Part shown: piece after piece, positions 7,511-12,475 of the stretch
How the letters are laid out: each line of letters opens with the position of its first letter
Position numbering within the stretch: position 1 is the first letter of the stretch
Assembly: GCA_014379075.1 (NCBI GenBank)
Contig: JACMMN010000197.1
Span: forward strand, 1-12,475
Direction: 5' to 3'
Length of the DNA stretch: 12,475 nt
Source of the DNA: Pyrinomonadaceae bacterium
GTDB taxonomy: Bacteria; Acidobacteriota; Blastocatellia; Pyrinomonadales; Pyrinomonadaceae
Translations under genes and position numbers: made by a program
Notes under the pieces: generated by a model
The model's database searches: none
Seen by the model: the letters and a program-made list of their open reading frames with translations, nothing else
Told to the model about the DNA's origin: nothing

Positions 7511-8803
7511 TTATAATATTTGCTTCAATGCATCAATCGTAAAACCTGTTGCACCGCGATTTGCCTTCATGATCATTTCGGCGTTTGCTCCGAGAAAATC
7601 TCGTTCAGCCGGTTCATTTAACAACCGTTCAAAAGTTTTAGAAATTTGTTCGACAGTTTGAGACTCGACTGCCATTTCCGGCAATTGAATCAGTGCTTTA
7701 GATTCTAAAAACGCACTTACTGCCGAACTGAAATTGTGAGTATAGGGGCCAGTAACGATTGCTTTACCCGCTAACGCAGGCTCAAGAATATTCTGCCCGC
7801 CATGGGGTATCAAACTGCCTCCGACAAAGACAATTTCCGCTAGAGGATAGACCGCACGAAGTTCGCCAATGCTGTCAAGCAGTATCACGGTCGCTTTCTT
7901 GTCGTCTTCTGATTGTTTCGCGGAACTATTTACTAATGAAAAGCCGGTTTTTCTAATAATGTCGGCGACTTCGTTAAATCTCTCCGGATGTCTTGGAGCA
8001 ACGAGAAGTCTGGGCTTACTCGCCATTAGGTCATAAACTTTTCTGAAGCTATCCACGATCCATTTTTCTTCAGGATCATGCGTGCTTGCAGCAACAATAA
8101 GGCGCTGTTGCTGAGAAAATCCAAAACGATTCCGAAAATTCTCTGTCACCAATTTTTCATTATCGTTAATTTGCAGATCAAACTTGATATTTCCGGTAAT
8201 GCGGATTTGTTGGACCGGCACACCAAGCGATCTGATATATCTTCCGTCATCTTCGTCCTGCATCAACGCAAGATCAATATTCGATAAAACCTCCCGGACG
8301 AATCGACTAATATATGAGTATCGTTTGAACGATCTCGCTGAAATGCGGCCGTTAACGATCACGTTCTTTGCTCCGAAAATTTTTGCTTCGCTTAGAAAGC
8401 GCGGCCATATTTCGGTTTCCATTAGCAGAACGATGTCCGGTTTGAAATGGTGGAGCGCTCGGCGGACACTGAATTTCCAGTCGAATGGGAAGTAAAAAAC
8501 GGCGTCGGCCTTATCGCTGAAAATATTTTGAGCAAGTTCCTGTCCGGTTTTCGTGGTAGTGGAAACGATCAGGCGATGATCGGGGAAGCTTGTTTTGATC
8601 TCATCGACTAGGGGCCTTGCGGCGTTCGTTTCGCCGACGGAAACGCAGTGCAGCCAGATCACTTTGCGGCCGTCGTGTTTGAATTCGGGATAATTGCCGA
8701 GCCGCTCCTGAAATCCAGCTGCATATTTTTCCCGCCGCAAAATGAATAGCGGTGACATCAGGACGAAGGCGAGTGTCAAAAGTAGGCTATATAGTAAATA
8801 CAT
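7511..8803 (-). CDS. waaA: 3-deoxy-D-manno-octulosonic acid (Kdo) transferase
   Basis: WaaA (KdtA) transfers Kdo from CMP-Kdo to the lipid A precursor at the cytoplasmic face of the inner membrane. The 430 residues match the family length. An N-terminal hydrophobic anchor (1-22) leads to FQERLG (31-36), whose Glu33 occupies the position of the proposed catalytic Glu. Next come WLHCVSVGE (50-58), METEIWPRF (128-136), GNIKFD (204-209), RHPERF (271-276) and the nucleotide-sugar site GGSLIPHGGQNILEPA (328-343). The number of Kdo units added cannot be read from sequence. Its presence implies a lipid A-bearing outer membrane. The ATG lies at the edge of a 9-nt repeat array and has no Shine-Dalgarno, so translation may depend on leader structure. 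The downstream glycosyltransferase begins 7 nt after its stop. Confidence 0.96.
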   Translation of the reverse strand: MYLLYSLLLTLAFVLMSPLFILRREKYAAGFQERLGNYPEFKHDGRKVIWLHCVSVGETNAARPLVDEIKTSFPDHRLIVSTTTKTGQELAQNIFSDKADAVFYFPFDWKFSVRRALHHFKPDIVLLMETEIWPRFLSEAKIFGAKNVIVNGRISARSFKRYSYISRFVREVLSNIDLALMQDEDDGRYIRSLGVPVQQIRITGNIKFDLQINDNEKLVTENFRNRFGFSQQQRLIVAASTHDPEEKWIVDSFRKVYDLMASKPRLLVAPRHPERFNEVADIIRKTGFSLVNSSAKQSEDDKKATVILLDSIGELRAVYPLAEIVFVGGSLIPHGGQNILEPALAGKAIVTGPYTHNFSSAVSAFLESKALIQLPEMAVESQTVEQISKTFERLLNEPAERDFLGANAEMIMKANRGATGFTIDALKQIL

Positions 8804-8919
8804 AGTTCGGGGAGTTCGTAGGGTTCGTGGAGTTTCAAGAGTTCATAAAGTTAAGAGTCTCACTTGGCTGCCAACTCTCTGATCTCTATGAATTCTGTGA
8901 ACTCTCAAAACTCCTTAAC
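8803..8919. repeat. Inverted pair of degenerate 9-nt repeat arrays (efp-waaA spacer)
   Basis: From 8803 the plus strand reads in 9-nt units: tagttcggg, gagttcgta, gggttcgtg, gagtttcaa, gagttcata, aagttaaga. On the other side of a ~30-nt spacer the minus strand shows the same period and motif (gagttttga, gagttcaca, gaattcata, gagatcaga). The arrays therefore form a long imperfect stem, best paired between 8823-8852 and 8891-8919. The array touches both the efp stop codon and the waaA start codon and fills the whole spacer. It may be a terminator or attenuator-like structure, or a slippage-generated dispersed repeat. Confidence 0.6.
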
Positions 8920-9482
8920 TATTTCACCCGTTCCATATATTTCGATTCCGACGGATTTACCTTGACCTTTTCGCCGACGACGATAAACGGAGGAACCTGC
9001 AGGGTGACGCCGTTTTCAAGCGTTGCCGGCTTGTTCGAATTCGAAGCGGTCGCGCCTTTAAGCACTGGTTCGCAAGATTCGACGATAAGTTCCATCGTGG
9101 CCGGAAGCTGAACGCCGATCGGCGTTCCATCGTAAAATTCCACCTCGATCGTCAGGCCAGCCATCAGCCATTGGGCAGCGTCGCCAAGTTCGTTCTCGGT
9201 TAACGCGACCTGCTCGTAATTTTCCTGATTCATGAAATGATGGTGCGAGCCGTCGGAGTAAAGATATTCCATCTTTATTTGTTCGAGCGTAATGCGGTTG
9301 AGCATGTCGTTCGAGCGGAAGCGGTGTTCGAACGAATTTCCGGTCAATAAATTCCTAAGTCGCGTCTGAACCATCGCCCGCAGATTGCCCGGCGTATGAT
9401 GATGAAATTCCATTACGCGAACCGGCGTCCCCTCGTGCAGGATCACCATTCCTTTCCTGATTTCGTTTGCTGAAAGTGCCAT
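8919..9482 (-). CDS. efp: Translation elongation factor P, with Asn at the modification loop apex
   Basis: EF-P binds between the P and E sites of the ribosome and relieves stalling at polyproline stretches. At 187 residues it has the three beta-barrel domains: KOW-like (about 3-62), OB (about 65-128) and C-terminal (about 130-187), the last with the EF-P signature GATASNSNKPATLENG (142-157). The loop that in E. coli reads KPGKGQA with beta-lysylated Lys34 reads TPGNLRA here (30-36). The apex residue is Asn33 (codon aat at 9384-9386), with Arg35 two positions later, so neither lysyl nor rhamnosyl modification is possible at the apex. No efp modification gene is in the window. The ATG is the only sensible start. 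The upstream ~360 bp contains a large palindrome and no gene. Confidence 0.96.
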   Translation of the reverse strand: MALSANEIRKGMVILHEGTPVRVMEFHHHTPGNLRAMVQTRLRNLLTGNSFEHRFRSNDMLNRITLEQIKMEYLYSDGSHHHFMNQENYEQVALTENELGDAAQWLMAGLTIEVEFYDGTPIGVQLPATMELIVESCEPVLKGATASNSNKPATLENGVTLQVPPFIVVGEKVKVNPSESKYMERVK

Positions 9483-9846
9483 AAAACTTCTGGATATACT
9501 TTGCGATCTAAATTGTTGGTAAGAACGAAATAGCTATATTAGGTTTTGAAGCTCTGTTTTGTCTAGTACAGTAATTTTGGCGAATATTTCGGATCGCGTA
9601 GCGATGGCCTGATTTTAGCCGTGGGTTTCAACCCGAGGTGAATTAACAAAAGTGTTCTCGTCGCGTTAGCGACGGCTGATGTTAAGGTAGGGTTGATTCA
9701 GTTGGCGCTAACGCAGCAGGGTTCTATATTTATTACCTTCCGTGGGTTGAAACCCACGGCTAAATTCATGGAATCGCTACGCGACAAAATACCGATCACA
9801 TTATACTGCTTTAAGCCTCCGCCTTTTTGAACTGCAGCGGCGGCGG
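9483..9846. other. Gene-free spacer between lipoprotein gene and efp
   Basis: 364 bp with no supported gene. Most of it is the nested palindrome listed separately (9594-9784). Just past the lipoprotein stop, 9815-9847 can form a short GC-rich stem (gcctccgcc against gccgccgcc, one mismatch) without a T-run, so it is at best a weak terminator. The efp promoter must lie here or further upstream, but I could not identify convincing -35/-10 boxes or a good ribosome binding site. Confidence 0.5.
9594..9784. repeat. Nested ~190-bp palindromic repeat element
   Basis: Three inverted-repeat pairs share one centre near base 9689: outer 9594-9605 / 9773-9784 (tcgcgtagcgat, 12 bp), middle 9614-9634 / 9744-9764 (21 bp perfect, containing gccgtgggtttcaaccc) and inner 9663-9671 / 9706-9714 (gcgttagcg). 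Several boxes are themselves palindromic (gtcgc-gtta-gcgac; ccgtgggtt-gaaacccacgg). The segments between the boxes also pair partially. This is typical of a mobile or REP-type intergenic repeat. No transposase or RAYT gene is in the window. Confidence 0.75.
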
Positions 9847-10329
9847 CTATTCGCCTTCTTTCGGATAATCTTTTTTCAGCATTCCGTAAATGCCGATTAT
9901 CTGCTCGATCCATTTTTTGGATTCTTCGTGATTTGGGTCGAGTTTCAAAGCACGCCGGTAATCACCGAGCGCCGAGGCATATTGCCGGGCTTCTGTCAGC
10001 GCGAAGCCGCGTTCGAAATATGCCTCCACAAGAGCCGTTTTCGCCGCTGATTCGGACGGTTTGGCCTTCACCGCTTTTTCAGCGGAAGCTACGGCGGCGT
10101 CGAATTTCGCGGTGTCGATCGGATTGCCGCTCTGCGACCATTTCGACGAACCGTTCGTATTTGAATTAACCGGTTTCGGGGTCTGGTTCTCGGTCGTATG
10201 AGCCGTCACCGATTGCAGCTTCTCCGCCCGCTGCGGCTCAGATGTCGAATTCGCCGTATTCTGCACCGGCTGCGCGTTTCCCGCACAGCCAACTAAAAAT
10301 GCCGCTAAACAAATAATTCCTAATTTCAT
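9847..10329 (-). CDS. Small TPR-containing lipoprotein
   Basis: 160 residues from the ATG at 10329, chosen because it follows a ribosome binding site (aggaa, 8 nt away) and begins a lipoprotein signal (MKLGIICLAAFLVGC, acylated Cys at 15 followed by Ala-Gly). The frame stays open to 10404, but that extension would place charged residues before the signal. After a Ser/Thr/Asn/Gln-rich linker (about 20-70) comes a helical region with one clear tetratricopeptide repeat (about 103-132: AYFERGFALTEARQYASALG then DYRRALKLDP) and probably a degenerate one before it (about 73-102). TPRs bind proteins, so it may be a scaffold on the periplasmic side of the envelope; its partner is unknown. It lies 67 nt after the PIN toxin on the same strand but shows no functional link to it. 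Confidence 0.75.
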   Translation of the reverse strand: MKLGIICLAAFLVGCAGNAQPVQNTANSTSEPQRAEKLQSVTAHTTENQTPKPVNSNTNGSSKWSQSGNPIDTAKFDAAVASAEKAVKAKPSESAAKTALVEAYFERGFALTEARQYASALGDYRRALKLDPNHEESKKWIEQIIGIYGMLKKDYPKEGE

Positions 10330-10396
10330 TTCTTTATTCCTAAAATATCTTAAACCTCGTCTGGCGAAACGAGCCGTTCTCACGGAAAAGGCCGCG

Positions 10397-10846
10397 CTAT
10401 TCATTCACAAGTTCTAAAGCTTCCTCGCGCAACGCGCGGCCAATGAAAAAACTGTTTAGCTCAAGATCGTCCAATATTGGTTTGACGGTCGAAATCACGC
10501 CGTTTTGTTTGGCCCGCACCAGTAAGCCAACAGTTCCGATAACTGCAACACCCAGACGCTTGGCCGCGGCACGTGCCTGTTTGTCATCGGAAATTAAAAG
10601 GCAGTTCTTTTCGCTCGCCAATGCGATGGCTTCCGCCTCGCCTGAGTCCACCACCATCTGCAATGCGGCCACTAACCTGATGCTCGCCAGATTTCCGATT
10701 TTCAGCCACGGAAATGATTTTCCAAATTCGCGTTCAACTTCGGGCGGGATCGATATCGGCTCAAACAATTCCCGCAAAATTTCCAGCTTTCCGATACGCT
10801 CCAGCCCGATCAAACAGGTGCTGTCGCAAACGGCAGGCTCTCTCAC
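10397..10846 (-). CDS. DUF3368-type PIN domain ribonuclease toxin
   Basis: 149-residue PIN-like protein of the DUF3368 family, whose members are paired with UPF0175 antitoxins and are predicted RNases. Acidic residues fit a PIN metal site: Asp8 (AVCDSTCLIGL), Glu36/Glu38 (IPPEVEREF), Glu70/Glu72 (SGEAEAIALA) and Asp87-Asp88 (LLISDDKQARAAAKRLG). The start is GTG at 10844-10846; its last base pairs overlap the antitoxin TGA (10843-10845), giving a GTGA junction and tight translational coupling. No frameshift or stop interrupts it, so it looks intact. Toxic activity and RNA target are unknown. Its position next to repeats and a gene fragment fits accessory DNA. Confidence 0.88.
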   Translation of the reverse strand: MREPAVCDSTCLIGLERIGKLEILRELFEPISIPPEVEREFGKSFPWLKIGNLASIRLVAALQMVVDSGEAEAIALASEKNCLLISDDKQARAAAKRLGVAVIGTVGLLVRAKQNGVISTVKPILDDLELNSFFIGRALREEALELVNE

Positions 10847-11070
10847 AATCCTAATTCCTCGCGCAGCTCGTCGGGCGAATAGTCAAAAATCGCAACCTTA
10901 TGATGTCCTAGAATTTCAATAAATGAACGTTTCGAATAACCCGCCAACTTTGCGGCTTGCCCCAATGAAACACGCCCGCTTTCATATAGTTTAACGGCCA
11001 GAAATGTCTGCACTTCGTCTTTCGACAAATTTGACGGTAAATCCAATCTTAAATCGACAGTATTCTGCAT
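10843..11070 (-). CDS. UPF0175 family antitoxin
   Basis: 75 residues from the ATG at 11070. A GTG at 11079 is also in frame, but a strong ribosome binding site (aaaggtgat) lies at the right distance from 11070 and overlaps that GTG. The protein has the UPF0175 layout: a beta-strand start (VDLRLDLPSN), a helical region (about 17-35: DEVQTFLAVKLYESG), the helix-turn-helix-like segment VSLGQAAKLAGYSKRSFIEI (34-53) and a short C-terminal part that ends in acidic residues. It is expected to bind both its own promoter and the PIN toxin. A possible -10 box (taaaat, 11088-11093 on the minus strand) lies just upstream; no clear -35 is seen. It overlaps the toxin start by 4 nt. Confidence 0.86.
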   Translation of the reverse strand: MQNTVDLRLDLPSNLSKDEVQTFLAVKLYESGRVSLGQAAKLAGYSKRSFIEILGHHKVAIFDYSPDELREELGL

Positions 11071-11160
11071 GATTATCACCTTTCAGCATTTTAGCACGTA
11101 CAAGTAAAACTAAGCAGAAAGAACACCGGAAGTGATATGCAGCGAAATCACCGCCTTACA

Positions 11161-11230
11161 GCCGCGAATTTTATTGACAAGAGAAAAACAAGGTCGCTTG
11201 ATTTTGCCTCACGTTCAATGATTCAGTGGC
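11161..11230 (-). repeat. Hairpin repeat B (70 bp), downstream of dioxygenase fragment
   Basis: Runs gcc ... ggc on the plus strand. The ends pair with bulges: gccgcgaattttattgac against the complement of gttcaatgattcagtggc, then aagag/ctcac. It aligns in the same orientation with repeat A (11469-11537), sharing gacaa, acaa-gtcgct and tcacgt blocks in the same order. Its left edge on the minus strand overlaps the stop codon of the dioxygenase fragment by one base. Core sequences do not match the attC consensus GTTRRRY/RYYYAAC, unlike the right core of A. Confidence 0.5.
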
Positions 11231-11469
11231 TAATAGTTCGGGATGTTTAGTCCCAAAGTAATGTTTCTTCTTCCCGCCAATACGCCGTCGCGCTTCGTTA
11301 GATGGAGAATTCCTGAGCCGCCGCGATTTTCTAGTTTGGAACGCTCTTGGCGGTTTAAAAGCTCGTCATCGTCGAACAGGAAATCTTCGATGTAATACTC
11401 GTTCTTGTCAGGTTCTTTGACCGACGGATGAATATGCGCCGGAATAACGTCATTCGGATACGGCGCGAG
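11230..11469 (-). pseudogene. Intradiol ring-cleavage dioxygenase, C-terminal fragment
   Basis: The minus strand reads 79 sense codons then TAG, with no Met codon and an in-frame TAG directly before it (11470-11472). The translation contains APYPNDVIPAHIH, EPDKNEYYIEDFLFDDDELL, ENRGGSGI and LGLNIPNY. HIH (codons near 11434) supplies the two His iron ligands and the preceding Tyr in PYP fits one Tyr ligand of intradiol (catechol/protocatechuate-type) dioxygenases. This matches the C-terminal third of the family, which is usually over 200 residues. The catalytic N-terminal part and the other Tyr ligand are missing, so it is a remnant without start codon rather than a gene. It fills exactly the space between two related hairpin repeats, which suggests that it was trapped or cut during recombination at them. 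Confidence 0.75.
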
Positions 11470-11537
11470 CTAAAATTTATCGGACAAAGCGATAACAAAG
11501 TCGCTGTTTCGCCCTCACGTCTATTGAATTGTTGGGC
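11469..11537 (-). repeat. Hairpin repeat A (69 bp), attC-like, downstream of the exported protein gene
   Basis: On the minus strand it begins gcccaacaattcaatag, whose first seven bases fit the integron attC core RYYYAAC (plus strand gttgggc, 11531-11537). The far end, gctaaaattta on the plus strand, partly pairs with it (gc-aa-aatt-a) but lacks a clean core. Internal blocks gacaa, acaaagtcgct and cctcacgt are shared with repeat B. It starts 24 nt after the stop codon of the exported protein gene, the usual place for an attC. Confidence 0.5.
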
Positions 11538-11561
11538 ATTGCTTTCATCTTTAGCACGCCT

Positions 11562-12227
11562 TTATCTTAACTGGTCAACTCCATCAAGATTTTCAAGTTT
11601 GCGCGAAACAATCTGCAAATACATTATTTTGCCCGGAAACGAAATTGTTGAGTCCGGAACGCCCACTGCCTCTTTTAATATTGAGCCAAAACCGCCGTTA
11701 TCAACCGCCGCACTAAGAAATGTTTTTTCAGACACGGCAATCAAATCATAAATGGCTGGATAATTTTTAGGATAAAGTTTGCCTTCGTTCCGTTCGTAGT
11801 TCTTCGGATTAAATGCTACGTTTATTCCGTTAAAATTTGGCGCAAAGTCTATTCCGTAAGCGCGAGCTAAAGCGGTTGCCGGTAATTTCTTTGGTTCTAG
11901 TTTAATGAAAACGAGTTTGTCGTCAAGAAATCCAAGCCAGACAAAATCGAGTCCTTCAGGTTTTTCATAACCTAGCAATCGAAACTTCTTCTCTTTAATT
12001 TGTTTCGAGAGCCAATCAGTAATCCCAAAAATTTTTAGCGAGTCGGTTTTGTCTTTCTTCGGTTTGCCCAGCAGTTTAATTGCGTCGTCGGGCGTAGCTT
12101 GGTCAATAATCAAGCCGCGCCAACGGTCAGGTTGCGGCGAATCTGATTTAGTTTCTGTTGCGTCTGTTTGCCCGAAAGCACTCAACGCCAAACACAATAA
12201 AAAAGCGATTGTTAAAATTAGTCTCAT
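11562..12227 (-). CDS. Exported protein of unknown function
   Basis: 221 residues from an ATG preceded by a ribosome binding site (gaggt, 5 nt away). An N-terminal Sec signal (MRLILTIAFLLCLALSAFGQ, cleavage near residue 19-20) predicts export. The mature part starts polar, then WRGLIIDQATPDDAIKLLGK (about 36-55), which recalls the short helix-turn 'G-x-S/T-xx-D-x-LG-x-P' element of BamE/SmpA-like exported proteins; the similarity is too short to name the family. The rest is a mix of strands and helices with many Lys and aromatic residues, no Cys pair and no transmembrane segment. Function not recognised. Local GC is lower than in the atp region, and it ends 24 nt before an attC-like hairpin repeat. 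Confidence 0.75.
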   Translation of the reverse strand: MRLILTIAFLLCLALSAFGQTDATETKSDSPQPDRWRGLIIDQATPDDAIKLLGKPKKDKTDSLKIFGITDWLSKQIKEKKFRLLGYEKPEGLDFVWLGFLDDKLVFIKLEPKKLPATALARAYGIDFAPNFNGINVAFNPKNYERNEGKLYPKNYPAIYDLIAVSEKTFLSAAVDNGGFGSILKEAVGVPDSTISFPGKIMYLQIVSRKLENLDGVDQLR

Positions 12228-12310
12228 TTTTACCTCAAAATATCAAAAAGAAGTCCGTGCGTAAAATACGAGAAGATGATCAACTTATGATTGAGCGGAA
12301 CCATTCCTGT

Positions 12311-12373
12311 TAATACACAGATTTTGGTAGTTATGCCGAATCATTGGTAATAATACACGGATTTTGCGTGTAT
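12311..12373. repeat. Short direct repeat and 7-bp palindrome upstream of the exported protein gene
   Basis: taatacacagattttg (12311-12326) recurs with one change as taatacacggattttg (12351-12366), 40 nt apart, about four helical turns. The second copy overlaps a perfect inverted repeat, atacacg-gattttg-cgtgtat (12353-12373). This looks like a possible operator or the end of a mobile repeat. No protein-coding region is evident in 12228-12475 apart from frames open at the right edge. Confidence 0.4.
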
Positions 12374-12475
12374 CATCACGATTGCTAGAATGGAGTAAAT
12401 CCGTTTTACAGCCTTCCGTGGGAATTGAGCATCAGCAAAGTTACAAAAGACTTATTTCTTGTCAATATAAGGCCG

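Noticed and set aside
8803..8919. CRISPR array
   Set aside because: Units are 9 nt and contiguous, without spacers, and there are no cas genes.
9698..9913. 71-codon minus-strand frame across the palindromic element
   Set aside because: It consists of repeat DNA and an out-of-frame part of the lipoprotein gene; no start signal or motif.
10330..10404. N-terminal extension of the TPR lipoprotein to 10404
   Set aside because: It would bury the lipoprotein signal behind a basic stretch and overlap the toxin stop; the ATG at 10329 has a good ribosome binding site.
11161..11537. Firm call of attC sites and an integron
   Set aside because: Only one of four cores fits consensus, no integrase is present, and no covariance search could be run. 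Kept as a hypothesis.
12418..12475. Frames open at the right edge (plus strand from GTG 12418 or TTG near 12429; minus strand ending near 12409)
   Set aside because: Too short to judge; none has a convincing ribosome binding site or family motif, so no gene is claimed.

Overview
The window reads as a chromosomal segment of a diderm (Gram-negative) bacterium. The evidence is a Kdo transferase (WaaA), a lipoprotein with a lipobox, and several Sec-type signal peptides. Moderate GC, a PknB-like receptor kinase gene, an LCAT-type lipase and abundant intergenic palindromes fit an Acidobacteriota genome, perhaps class Blastocatellia. That placement is inference from gene style, not something the sequence proves. 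Except for a 5'-truncated TauE/SafE permease at the left edge, all recognisable genes are on the minus strand.

Layout: 2-688 (+) TauE/SafE permease, cut by the window edge. 706-757, a hairpin between convergent genes. 774-2228 (-) a PknB-like membrane kinase homologue whose catalytic loop has lost its Asp and Asn, so a probable pseudokinase. 2315-2354, a perfect 17-bp stem terminator. 2385-4790 (-) an Fo-type ATP synthase cluster read atpZ, atpI, atpB, atpE; it ends after subunit c, so subunit b, delta and all of F1 must be encoded elsewhere. 4800-6194 (-) an exported LCAT-like lipase/acyltransferase whose stop codon overlaps the ribosome binding site of atpZ. 6298-8803 (-) a membrane glycosyltransferase and waaA. 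8803-8919, an inverted pair of degenerate 9-nt repeat arrays. 8919-9482 (-) elongation factor P with Asn where Lys/Arg is normally modified. 9594-9784, a nested palindrome of about 190 bp. 9847-10329 (-) a small TPR lipoprotein. 10397-11070 (-) a UPF0175/DUF3368-PIN toxin-antitoxin pair. 11161-11537, two diverged ~70-bp direct repeats, each able to fold on itself, bracketing a headless intradiol-dioxygenase fragment. 11562-12227 (-) an exported protein of unknown function. The last 248 bp hold short repeats and a palindrome but no gene I can support.

Functionally, the left and centre are envelope and bioenergetic housekeeping: proton/sodium channel parts, Kdo transfer, lipid glycosylation and lipid hydrolysis. 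The right 1.5 kb looks like accessory DNA: a toxin-antitoxin pair, a gene fragment bounded closely by repeats, and an exported protein ending 24 nt from one of those repeats. The layout [ORF][hairpin repeat][ORF fragment][hairpin repeat] resembles an integron cassette row, and the better repeat has one consensus-like core. The other cores are degenerate, so the integron reading is a hypothesis only. That region, the pseudokinase, the EF-P loop and the 9-nt array are the most unusual parts.
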